A stretch of 8,227 nucleotides of DNA, from NCBI GenBank assembly GCA_003220855.1, contig QHTP01000108.1, positions 1-8,227 on the forward strand. Direction: 5' to 3'. The position numbers and the translations under genes are program-made. How positions within the stretch are numbered: the first letter of the stretch is position 1; every line of letters begins with the position of its first letter. This stretch comes from Gemmatimonadota bacterium. GTDB lineage: Bacteria > Gemmatimonadota > Gemmatimonadetes > Gemmatimonadales > GWC2-71-9. The notes under the pieces are model-generated. The model saw only the letters and a program-made list of their open reading frames with translations. It searched no databases and was not told the DNA's origin. Shown piece by piece: positions 1 to 6,955 of the stretch.

Positions 1-1691
1 CGAGCGGGACGACGTTCGGTTCGCTGGCGCAGTTCTTCCAAGCCGCCGACTCTGACAATATCAAGTTCCGCTCGTTTATCGGGACCGGTCCCTACAAGGG
101 CGAGGACATTTCCGTCGGACAGCTAGGTTTCTACCTTCAGGACGAATACCCGGTGTCGGATCGGTTAAACCTTACGTACGGCCTGCGGGTGGATTTCCCG
201 ATGTATTTCACGACTCCGATCGATAATCCCTACTCACGCGGGTTGACGGCGCTGGACGCCAACGGCAATCCGGAAACGGTCGATCAGAGCAAGCTGCCCG
301 GCGCAACCCCGCTCTGGTCCCCGCGCCTCGGCTTCAACTGGAACGCCTCTGGCGACCGGCGCACCCAGGTGCGGGGCGGGACCGGGATCTTCACCGGCCG
401 GGTCCCGTTCGTGTGGGTCGGGAACGCGATCTCGAACCCGGGCGCGAATCCGAACCTGTTTCCCGCGACCGGGGCACCCCAGCGCCCGACGGGCTCCGCC
501 CAGGACTCCTCGACGCTGGCGCAGTCGTTCGACGTGAACGCGATCGCCCCGAACTTCAAATGGCCACAGGTTTGGACTACGGACCTGGCGATCGATCACC
601 AACTCCCGGGCGGGCTGCTCGGAACGCTCGAGGTTGTGTATGGAAAGGACATCCACGCCATCGTCATGCGGAACGCCGATCTCGTGAAGCCGGCGGGCAC
701 GCTTCCAGCGCCCGACGGTCGGCCCTTCTACGGTGGCTGCACGTTTACGGCGGCGGGGGCTTGTCCGACCGGGAGCGGTCCGCTCGGCTACTCGCTCAAC
801 GCTGCCGGCGGCGCAGGGATCTACGTGCTCGACAACACCAGCGACGGGCATTCCCTCAACCTAACCGCGCAGCTGCGCAAGAATTTCGAGTCCGGCCTAT
901 CGACGAGCATTGGGTACAGCTTCACCGACGCGCGCAATAACCTGAAATCGACGGAGATCGCGAGCGTGCTGTGGCAGAACGAGCCGGTGAAGGGGGATCC
1001 GAACAGACCGGAATTGAGCTACTCCGAGTTCGGCCCCCGGCACCGGATCGTCGGGACCGCCACGTACGCCAAGACGTGGTCGCCGACCCTCAAGACCCGG
1101 CTCGGCGTCTTCGTGGAGTTCGGCCAGGGGAACCGATTCGCGGGCAACGGCGGCAATCGCTATTCGTTCATCTACTCCGGCGACGTGAACGGCGACGGCC
1201 AGGGCGGGAACGACCTCATCTACATCCCGCGCAACCAGAGCGAGATCGTGCTCGACCCGATCCGCGATACGGCCGGTAACGTTGTGGTGAGCTCGCAGCA
1301 GCAGTGGAACCAGCTGAACGCGTTCATCAGCCAGGATGGCTATCTCAACTCGCACCGCGGCCAGATCGCCGACCGGTTCGGCGAGCTCAATCCCTGGTAC
1401 AACAACGTCGACATGCGGATCCTACAGGAGTTCGGCGTCGGGGGAGGGGCCACGCGCCACCAGTTCGAGCTGAGTCTCGACATCTTGAACGTCGGGAATC
1501 TGATCAACTCGTCGTGGGGTGTTCGCAAGGTGGCCGACCCTGCGTCGCTGTCGCCACTCAAGCTGGTGCGCTTCGATGCGACTGGGGCGCCCGTGTTCAA
1601 TTTTACCGGGCACGCGACGACCTTCATCGACGATCCGAGCCCCTTCTCGCGCTGGCAAATGCAGCTCGGCCTGCGCTACCTGTTGAACTAG
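1..1691 (+). CDS. TonB-dependent receptor, Oar-like, C-terminal part (5' end outside window)
   Basis: Outer-membrane beta-barrel receptor that would import a substrate using energy from TonB-ExbB-ExbD; the substrate cannot be told from sequence. The frame is open from base 3 with no stop before 1691, so the GTG at 153 is internal and the N-terminal signal peptide, any carboxypeptidase-like domain and the plug lie upstream. Visible are alternating amphipathic barrel strands, such as GQLGFYLQDEY and LTYGLRVD near the start and QMQLGLRYLLN at the C-terminus, separated by long loops. One loop has a close Cys pair (FYGGCTFTAAGAC, about 727-762), probably an extracellular disulfide. A Ca-binding-like loop DVNGDGQGGND is encoded at 1182-1214, a signature common in Oar-like receptors of Bacteroidota and Gemmatimonadota. 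The last residue is Asn rather than the usual aromatic. The family call is firm; the substrate is unknown. Confidence 0.93.
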   Translation, partial: SGTTFGSLAQFFQAADSDNIKFRSFIGTGPYKGEDISVGQLGFYLQDEYPVSDRLNLTYGLRVDFPMYFTTPIDNPYSRGLTALDANGNPETVDQSKLPGATPLWSPRLGFNWNASGDRRTQVRGGTGIFTGRVPFVWVGNAISNPGANPNLFPATGAPQRPTGSAQDSSTLAQSFDVNAIAPNFKWPQVWTTDLAIDHQLPGGLLGTLEVVYGKDIHAIVMRNADLVKPAGTLPAPDGRPFYGGCTFTAAGACPTGSGPLGYSLNAAGGAGIYVLDNTSDGHSLNLTAQLRKNFESGLSTSIGYSFTDARNNLKSTEIASVLWQNEPVKGDPNRPELSYSEFGPRHRIVGTATYAKTWSPTLKTRLGVFVEFGQGNRFAGNGGNRYSFIYSGDVNGDGQGGNDLIYIPRNQSEIVLDPIRDTAGNVVVSSQQQWNQLNAFISQDGYLNSHRGQIADRFGELNPWYNNVDMRILQEFGVGGGATRHQFELSLDILNVGNLINSSWGVRKVADPASLSPLKLVRFDATGAPVFNFTGHATTFIDDPSPFSRWQMQLGLRYLLN

Positions 1692-1696
1692 CCGCC

Positions 1697-1737
1697 GGCA
1701 GCGGGGCGGTACGGCGACGCAACCATACCGCCCTGCC
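1697..1737. terminator. Hairpin between convergent genes, possible bidirectional terminator
   Basis: GGGCGGTA (1704-1711) pairs with TACCGCCC (1726-1733), extended outward by GGCA (1697-1700) with TGCC (1734-1737) across a three-base bulge; the loop is 14 bases. It fills the 49-base gap between the receptor stop (1691) and the stop of the minus-strand lipoprotein gene (1741). There is no clear T-run on either side, so it is not a classical intrinsic terminator. Position and symmetry still suggest a transcript-end structure for both genes. Confidence 0.45.
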
Positions 1738-1740
1738 GCC

Positions 1741-2577
1741 CTAGCTGACCGTGATCTGCTTCCCCATCCCGTGCATCAAGTGCGGCTTGCCGTCCTTGGA
1801 ATCGGGCCAGAAGCACAACAGGAGGTAGTTCCCCGGCGCGAGCGTGGTCGCGAACTGGGAATGCCCGCCGACATCGAGCGTCGTCACGCCGCCCAACCAC
1901 TGTCCCGTCGGCAGGGGGCCCTTCTCGCCCCCCTGTTCCCACGCGATGAAGTCGTGCAGCGTCTTGCCCGGAGCGAGCGCGGCGATCACGACCTCATGTC
2001 CCTGCGCGCCGGCGTTCTCGACCCGCACGACGTGACGACCCCTGGTGAGAGGCTGGGACAGCTGGAAGTCGTAGTCGGTGAGCGTGATCGTGACATCGGC
2101 CGCCGGCGCCGCGGCAACGGGCGCCGCCGACGCGGTGACCACCAACGGATGCAGCATGCCTTTCATCACGTGGGGAACGCCGTCGAGGCTGGGAATCCAG
2201 CACACGAACACGTATGAGCCCGCCTCCACCACCTGCGTGGCCGTCGTCGTGTCGCCGAGCGTGACGGCGTTCGGCCCGCCGGCGAACCCCATCCAAGGCG
2301 GGGCCGGTGTGTGGTTTTTCATCGCGGCCGCGAGCCCGGCCTGGAAGTCCGCGACGGTCTTGCCGTCGCGCAGCCGGACCAGCGATCCGTGGTGCAGCTC
2401 CTGCCCCTGATTCACCAGACGGAACGTCGTGAGGCCGGCGGGAATCGTGTCCGGCAGTGCGAACGCGTAGTCCGTGGCGATGAGCGTGACGACGTTCGGG
2501 CCGGGGGCCGGCGGTGGTTGCCGGGCGCACGCGACCGCCCCGGCCAGGCCGGCGACCGCCAATCGACGCATGCGCAT
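1741..2577 (-). CDS. Probable lipoprotein with two tandem cupredoxin-like domains
   Basis: The 278-residue product starts with a basic, hydrophobic leader followed by AVAC (Cys17), a weak lipobox, so it is probably lipid-anchored and exported. Two domains of the same layout follow: about residues 28-148 (TLIATDYAFALPDTIPAG, then ELHHGS, then a Cys-His-Met tail) and about 160-278 (ITLTDYDFQLSQPLTRG, then GHEVV, then a Cys-His-Met tail). Domain 1 has His62/63, Cys126, His136, Met138/Met141; domain 2 has His194, Cys255, His266, Met268/Met271. These match type-1 copper ligands in kind and order, although Cys and the second His are unusually far apart (9 and 10 residues between them). Copper binding and a redox or copper-handling role are inference. 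The ATG at 2577 has AAAGGAG five bases upstream; the second ATG at 2571 is the alternative. It is the last gene of a three-gene minus-strand cluster. Confidence 0.8.
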   Translation of the reverse strand: MRMRRLAVAGLAGAVACARQPPPAPGPNVVTLIATDYAFALPDTIPAGLTTFRLVNQGQELHHGSLVRLRDGKTVADFQAGLAAAMKNHTPAPPWMGFAGGPNAVTLGDTTTATQVVEAGSYVFVCWIPSLDGVPHVMKGMLHPLVVTASAAPVAAAPAADVTITLTDYDFQLSQPLTRGRHVVRVENAGAQGHEVVIAALAPGKTLHDFIAWEQGGEKGPLPTGQWLGGVTTLDVGGHSQFATTLAPGNYLLLCFWPDSKDGKPHLMHGMGKQITVS

Positions 2578-2582
2578 GCAGG

Positions 2583-2589
2583 CTCCTTT
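2583..2589 (-). promoter_or_regulatory. Ribosome binding site of the cupredoxin lipoprotein gene
   Basis: AAAGGAG on the minus strand, five bases before the ATG at 2577 and inside the 17-base gap after the methyltransferase stop. It supports the first of two closely spaced ATG codons, since the second would be 11 bases away. It is the strongest ribosome binding site in this cluster. Confidence 0.75.
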
Positions 2590-2594
2590 GCGGT

Positions 2595-3452
2595 TCAGGT
2601 TCGCTCTAGCAGGACGATCCCGGACATGCGCCGGAACTCGTCCCGTTTGGATTTGGGATACAGCTTACCGACCAGATTCCACAGCCAGGCGAGCGGCATG
2701 GTCCGCTTTAGTCGCAACGACTCCTCCCACATCGACCGGAACTCGGCCTCCCGCCAACCGTGCGGCTCGAAGAATCGCGTCCCTCGAGGCGGCGCAAACA
2801 GGAACGGTGCGTTCCCTGCGGCCACGGCCTGCCCCCACGACTTCTCCATCATTTTGAGCAGGCGGGGAGATGCCAGGTCGATCAGCCACCCGCGGAACGA
2901 GGCGGGGACGGCGAGGTCGGTCGCAAGCGACGCGACTGCTTCGGGCGTGAGATAGACGAGCAGCCCCTCGCTCACGATCAGCACCTGGCGCGCGGCGGCG
3001 CCGATCCGGTCGAACAGCGCGCGGCGGTTCGCCACGTCCGTGAGGTCCATCCCCACCTGCTCCAGCGCGCACGCCGGGCGCTCACCCGCTAGCTGCGCCT
3101 GTTTGTAGGCGATCACATCGGGAAAATCGACCTCCACCCAGCGCAACGCCGGTGAGAGGGGCAGCCGGTACGGCCGGGTGTCGAGCCCCGCGGCGAGATT
3201 GAGCACCGTCCCGACCCCGTCGCGCGCGATCGCCCGCAGGATCAGCTCGTCCATGACCGCCGTGCGGACGACCATCGGCCACGCCCACGCCCGGCCCTTC
3301 CGCATCGACGCGAGGATGCGCTCCCCGCGCTCCCCCGCCAACTTGCGCGCGTACGGGTCGCGGAACAGCGCGTCGGGGCGCTCGGACTCCATCGCGCGAT
3401 ACAGCGCGACCCAGCGGGCCGTGTCGGAGACGTGCTCGATCGCCGCCGTCAT
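2595..3452 (-). CDS. Class I SAM-dependent methyltransferase, leucine carboxyl methyltransferase (PF04072-like) family
   Basis: Predicted cytoplasmic methyltransferase of the LCMT/PPM1-like bacterial family (TIGR00027 type), whose natural substrates are mostly unknown. Numbering from the ATG at 3452 (285 residues, a normal length): N-terminal TARWVALYRAMESERPDALF (residues 11-30) and RDPYARKLAG; SAM-binding glycine loop VLNLAAGLDTRPYRL (83-97); acidic strand end WVEVDFPDV (105-113); and SEGLLVYLTPEAV (161-173), all typical family blocks. The frame extends to 3521, but that extension overlaps the upstream DUF1259 gene and lacks family sequence, so the ATG ten bases after that gene's stop is chosen. 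No strong ribosome binding site is visible, so translational coupling is plausible. It sits between two exported proteins, so it may act on a small molecule linked to them or simply be co-transcribed. Confidence 0.88.
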   Translation of the reverse strand: MTAAIEHVSDTARWVALYRAMESERPDALFRDPYARKLAGERGERILASMRKGRAWAWPMVVRTAVMDELILRAIARDGVGTVLNLAAGLDTRPYRLPLSPALRWVEVDFPDVIAYKQAQLAGERPACALEQVGMDLTDVANRRALFDRIGAAARQVLIVSEGLLVYLTPEAVASLATDLAVPASFRGWLIDLASPRLLKMMEKSWGQAVAAGNAPFLFAPPRGTRFFEPHGWREAEFRSMWEESLRLKRTMPLAWLWNLVGKLYPKSKRDEFRRMSGIVLLERT

Positions 3453-3462
3453 GACCGGCAAG

Positions 3463-4344
3463 CTAACGTGCGGCGTCGAGCGCCGCCCGCAGGCCCGCCA
3501 GCACCTCGGCGAGCGGACCATCCGCCCAGAAGTGCATGTAGTAGAGGTGCGGCGACTCGCCGATCAGATGGGTGTGTACGGCCGTCGCGGCGATGCCGTG
3601 CGCCGCCAGCGCCGCGAGCATGCCGCTCACCTTGGCGCCCTCGACTGCGAAATCTCCGGTCGCGACCGCCCGCGTGCCGTCCACCATCTGGATGTTCACC
3701 GGGCTCCCGTACGCCATCGCGGGCACCAGGGCGCGGCCGTGCAGCGTCACCGCTCCCGGGACGAGCACGAACCCGACCTGGGCCACGTTGCCCCGTGCCG
3801 TGCCGGAGTGCCCGAGCGTGCCGAATACCAGTGCGGTGTCGATCGTGGGAGGCGCGGGCGTCTGGGCCGCGACCGGGCGCGGCGTCGCCGTGCGCGCCAG
3901 CACGAGGTCGAGCCGTGTCGCGAGCTCGGTCGCTCCACCCCGACCGTGAAAATGCACGTAGGTGAGCTGTGGCTCCTCCCCCGCGAGATGGTTGTGCACT
4001 GCGGTGACGTCGAGCCGCTGGCGCGCCAGCTCGGCGAGCACGGGCTTCACCTCGCTCGCGAGCAGCACCAGGTCTCCCATGACGGTCGCGTCGTTCGACG
4101 CTCCGCTGAACCCCGCCCAGCCGCCGAGCGCGAGCGCGGGGGACACCGTCACGTCGCCGACCTTCAGGGTCACGTCGCGACGCGGCAGGCCATACCGGTA
4201 GTAGCCGCCCGTCGCGCTCGCCGGCGCCTTGAGGATCTGCGCGACCGAGTCCCAGGCCGCGGCCGGCGGCGTCTGTGCACGGGCGCTCGGGGCGGCGACC
4301 GCGACCAGAAAGACGGGGGATAAGAGCGGGGTTCGGGTGCGCAT
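3463..4344 (-). CDS. Secreted protein with two DUF1259 (LppY/LpqO-like) domains
   Basis: A 293-residue exported protein. The ATG at 4344 is chosen because it gives a signal peptide (MRTRTPLLSP, hydrophobic stretch, ARA before QT at residues 23/24) and has ACGGAG six bases upstream; the open frame extends to 4452 without signal-like or family sequence. Two repeats of the DUF1259 layout are visible. Repeat 1 (about 32-152) ends in VHNHLAGEEPQLTYVHFHG (116-134); repeat 2 (about 167-292) ends in VHTHLIGESPHLYYMHFWAD (256-275). The shared pattern VHxHLxGExPxLxYxHF is rich in His and Glu and looks metal-binding, but no biochemical role is established that I can cite. It is first in the cluster with the methyltransferase and cupredoxin genes. 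The family call rests on these motifs; function is unknown. Confidence 0.82.
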   Translation of the reverse strand: MRTRTPLLSPVFLVAVAAPSARAQTPPAAAWDSVAQILKAPASATGGYYRYGLPRRDVTLKVGDVTVSPALALGGWAGFSGASNDATVMGDLVLLASEVKPVLAELARQRLDVTAVHNHLAGEEPQLTYVHFHGRGGATELATRLDLVLARTATPRPVAAQTPAPPTIDTALVFGTLGHSGTARGNVAQVGFVLVPGAVTLHGRALVPAMAYGSPVNIQMVDGTRAVATGDFAVEGAKVSGMLAALAAHGIAATAVHTHLIGESPHLYYMHFWADGPLAEVLAGLRAALDAAR

Positions 4345-4350
4345 GACGGG

Positions 4351-4356
4351 CTCCGT
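4351..4356 (-). promoter_or_regulatory. Ribosome binding site deciding the DUF1259 gene start
   Basis: ACGGAG on the minus strand, with six bases between it and the ATG at 4344. Together with the signal peptide that starts at this ATG, it argues against the longer frame beginning at 4452. Confidence 0.6.
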
Positions 4357-4391
4357 TTCGGGGGTGGGGTCGGACGACCGTACGAGGATTA

Positions 4392-4425
4392 AGGATACCC
4401 AGGCGGCCGCGGCGACTCGTATCTT
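4392..4425. promoter_or_regulatory. Candidate divergent promoter region
   Basis: The 87-base gap between divergent genes holds two mirrored -10-like hexamers: TATCCT on the minus strand (4392-4397) and TATCTT on the plus strand (4420-4425), part of an inverted repeat gatac/gtatc (4394-4398 and 4419-4423). The plus-strand hexamer ends six bases before the GTG of the glycosyltransferase gene, so transcription could start at that codon. No convincing -35 hexamer is seen for either, so this is tentative. Confidence 0.3.
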
Positions 4426-4431
4426 GTCGGC

Positions 4432-5184
4432 GTGGCCGAGTCCCCGATCCACCTGTCAGTCGTCGTGCCCGTGCGGAACGGCGTGGACCGCCTGCCGCTG
4501 CATCTCGAAACACTGCGTCGCTACGTGTGCGCCCAGACACAGCCCACCGAGCTGGTGCTGGTGGACGATCACAGCGAGCCGGGCGCGGCGCGGCTCCTTG
4601 CCGACTTCGCGGGCACGCTGAGCGGCGCGACCCTGCTCCACAACGACGCCAACCGGGGCAAGGGCTTTTCGGTGGCGCGTGGCATGGCCGCGGCGCGGGG
4701 TGCCCGGCGCGTGTTCACCGACGCCGACCTTGCCTACCCGGTCGAAGAGATCGACCACATGGTGCGCGAGCTGGACGGCGGAGCCGATGTGGCGATCGCC
4801 TGCCGCGTGCTCCCCGAGTCGCGGTACCTGATGAGTCCATCGTTCTTCCATTACCTCTACACACGGCACCTGATGAGCCGGCTGTTCAACCGGGTGGTGC
4901 GAGTCGCGCTCCTGCCCGGGATCCTGGATACGCAGGCCGGCCTCAAGGCCTTCACGGCGCGTGCCGCGCAGCTGATCTTCCCGCGCCTCACCGTGGCCGG
5001 GTTTGGGTTCGATGTCGAGCTGTTGTACATCGCGCGCAAACACCGCCTGCGCGTGCGGCAGACCGCGGTCCAGTATCGCTACGACGACGAGCCGAGTACC
5101 GTGCGTTTCGCCGGCGATGCGGCGGCCATGGTACGGGACCTCGCGCGCATCCGCTGGAACGACTGGCGGGGGCGCTACGCCTAG
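4432..5184 (+). CDS. Family 2 glycosyltransferase, dolichyl-phosphate glucosyltransferase-like
   Basis: A 250-residue GT-A fold enzyme that would transfer a sugar from a nucleotide donor, probably to a polyprenyl-phosphate carrier at the inner face of the cytoplasmic membrane. Motifs in order: VVVPVRNG (10-17) and LVLVDDHS (41-48) for nucleotide binding; NDANRGKGFSVARG (71-84); TDADL with the metal-binding Asp-x-Asp (96-100); DTQAGLKAF (166-174), the acceptor-side signature of ALG5/DPM1-like enzymes; and GFGFDVELL (190-198). There are no C-terminal membrane helices, so it is probably peripheral. The start is a GTG with no ribosome binding site upstream. It is divergent from the DUF1259 gene and is followed directly by a sugar deacetylase reading frame, which supports a role in glycolipid or glycan modification. 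Donor and acceptor are not determinable. Confidence 0.88.
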   Translation: MAESPIHLSVVVPVRNGVDRLPLHLETLRRYVCAQTQPTELVLVDDHSEPGAARLLADFAGTLSGATLLHNDANRGKGFSVARGMAAARGARRVFTDADLAYPVEEIDHMVRELDGGADVAIACRVLPESRYLMSPSFFHYLYTRHLMSRLFNRVVRVALLPGILDTQAGLKAFTARAAQLIFPRLTVAGFGFDVELLYIARKHRLRVRQTAVQYRYDDEPSTVRFAGDAAAMVRDLARIRWNDWRGRYA

Positions 5185-5200
5185 CGCGCGGCGCCTGGTC

Positions 5201-5897
5201 GTGAACGCCGACGATTTCGGGCTGTCGCCGGGTGTGAACGACGGCATCCTGGAGGCGCACGCGGCGGGCGTGGTGTCGTCCGTCTCGGTGCTCGTGAACG
5301 CGCCCGGCTGGGAAGACGCGGTCGCGGCGCTGCGCGGCGGGGGCGCAGCGCTCGGCGCCGGGTTACACCTGAACCTCACCGCCGGGGAGTCGCTTTGCAG
5401 TGGCCGCAGTCTGGTCCACCCTCGCACCGGCCGGTTTCACGGTCACGCACATCGATGGCCATCGTCACGTGCACGCCTTGCCCGGCGTGTGGGCGCCCGT
5501 CGTGGCCGCGGCCCGCGCGCACGGCGTCCCGTTCGTGCGCGTGCCGGTCGAGCGGGGGACGGGGAGGGCCTGGGTCAAGCGCTGGACGATTGGTGCGGCG
5601 TGGCGCGTGGCGGCGCGCGGCGTCGCGGTGCCGCGCCATGCCGACCACTTCCACGGCATCGGGCTTCAGGGAGACCCCCGGTTCCTGAACCGGCTGCTTG
5701 CGCTGATCGATCAGCTAGCGCCCCCGCCGGGGGTCACGGAGCTCATGGTCCACCCGGGCTGTCCCGATGGGATGTTGGCCGCGTGGGACGGCTACGTGGC
5801 GCCGCGCGCCGCCGAGCTGGCGGCGCTCACCTCGTCAGCGGCTCGGGAGCGGCTCCGGCGGGGGGACGTGTGTCTGACCCATTTCGGTGCCGTGTGA
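5201..5897 (+). pseudogene. Carbohydrate deacetylase, ChbG/YdjC/HpnK family, frameshifted with an internal deletion
   Basis: Family sequence lies in two reading frames. The first frame gives RRLVVNADDFGLSPGVNDGI (about 5186-5245) and GLHLNLTAG (5360-5386), with the metal-binding Asp pair and His. The second frame gives FTVTHIDGHRHVHALPGVW (about 5436-5492), then HADHFHGIGLQG and ELMVHPGCPDG, ending at TGA 5897. In the family these blocks sit in one frame with roughly 55 residues between the LNLT and HIDGHRHVH motifs; here only about 22 fit. About 30-35 residues (near 100 bases) are missing and the frame moves by +1. All visible metal-binding motifs survive, but on separate frames. The start is uncertain: GTG 5201 cuts into the first beta-strand, while the in-frame ATG at 5117 overlaps the glycosyltransferase gene. 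As read it cannot make a normal enzyme, unless this is an assembly fault. Confidence 0.78.
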
Positions 5898-6910
5898 GCG
5901 GGGCGCCCAGCGCCGCCACCCCAACAGCTCCGCCTGCATCACGATCCAGGCGACGAGGCAGGGAATGCCTTTGACGCGGTAGCGCCCCAGCGCGTCGTGG
6001 ATCGCCCACGGCACGATCTGCACGTCCTGCAGCAGCAGCGCGGCCGCGGCCGCGAGCGCGATCGTGTTGCGCACGCGGTCCGGCTCGCTGGCCGCATACC
6101 ACAGCGATAGCCCGGTGTAGGCGATGACGAACGAGGCCCGCTCCGACTGGTGGTTGAAAAGCACGAGGTAGACGAGCAGCGAGCAGAGGAACCGGAGGCG
6201 GAAGGCCCGGTCGCCCGAGCGCCCCCGCTCGAGGGCGAGCGGCGCCAGCAGCACCAGGGTGCCCGCGAGCTGCACCGGCCAGTGGGGCCAGTCGACGCCG
6301 AGCCAGCGGTAGAGGTACTGCATCACCGAGTCGCCGCGGTTCACATTACTCGCATCCGACATCTCGATGGTCCACCAAGAGTGATACTGGGCGACCAGCT
6401 CGTGGGGCGGAATCACGACCAGCGGCAGGAGCGCGAGGCCAACCCCGACGGCGGCGAGCAGGAGGGTGAAGCGCCAGCGGCGGGGATGGAACAGCGCGAG
6501 CGCGGCGGCGCCGAGCGGGAAGATCTTGATGAACGCATCGACACCGATGAGCAGCGCCGCCCGCAGTTGGCGTCCCTGCTCGAGCGCGAGGAACGCGAGC
6601 AGGATGAGCGCCGTGACGAGGCCGTTGCTCTGGGCGTACTGCATCGCGAACAGCACTTCGAGATAGACGAGTGCCAGGGCTAGGGTCGCCTGGCGGTCGG
6701 GAAGCAGGCGCCGCACGGCGTACCAGAGCAGCAGCGAGTTCAGGAGACTCCAGATCAAGAGCGCCGGCGCGAACGGCAGCGCGGCGAAGGGGACGAACAG
6801 CAGAACACCTTGAAGTTGTTGGACGGACTCAGGACTCCCCGTTGCACCGTGACGAACACGGCGCTCCCGACGTACAGGGCGAAGATCGAGCGGCGGGCGC
6901 GACCGAGCAT
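5835..6910 (-). pseudogene. GT87-type (DUF2029) membrane glycosyltransferase, frameshifted with an internal deletion
   Basis: Polytopic GT-C-type mannosyltransferase-like protein that would use a lipid-linked sugar on the outer face of the inner membrane. The N-terminus lies in one frame from the ATG at 6910: a first membrane segment SIFALYVGSAVFVTV and then LSPSNNFKVF. The rest lies in another frame from about 6800: LLFVPFAALPFAPALLIWSL, LVYLEVLFAMQYAQSNGLV, AFIKIFPLGAAALALFHPRR, LVAQYHSWW and LFNHQSERASFVIAYTGL, with many hydrophobic helices, ending at TGA 5835. Family members have about 35-40 residues between these parts, including the first extracytoplasmic loop that carries the catalytic Asp in GT87 enzymes; that stretch is missing. 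The TTG at 6758 is merely in-frame and is not a credible start. The last 63 bases overlap the convergent deacetylase frame. There is no clear ribosome binding site before the ATG. Confidence 0.75.
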
Positions 6911-6955
6911 GGCGGACGCCGGGAACTTACGCCCCCAGGCGAGCCGCGGAAGCGG

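Noticed and set aside
3178..4323. Long plus-strand open frame of 381 codons
   Set aside because: It is antisense to the methyltransferase and DUF1259 genes, which have clear family motifs. Its product is Arg-rich and low-complexity, as expected for a shadow frame in GC-rich DNA.
4456..5427. Long minus-strand open frame opposite the family 2 glycosyltransferase
   Set aside because: No recognisable motif, and the composition is Arg/Pro/Ala-rich. The plus-strand frame has all the glycosyltransferase motifs.
5396..5450. Programmed ribosomal frameshift joining the two deacetylase frames
   Set aside because: A frameshift alone would not explain the missing 30 or so residues between conserved motifs, and no convincing slippery site with a downstream structure is visible.
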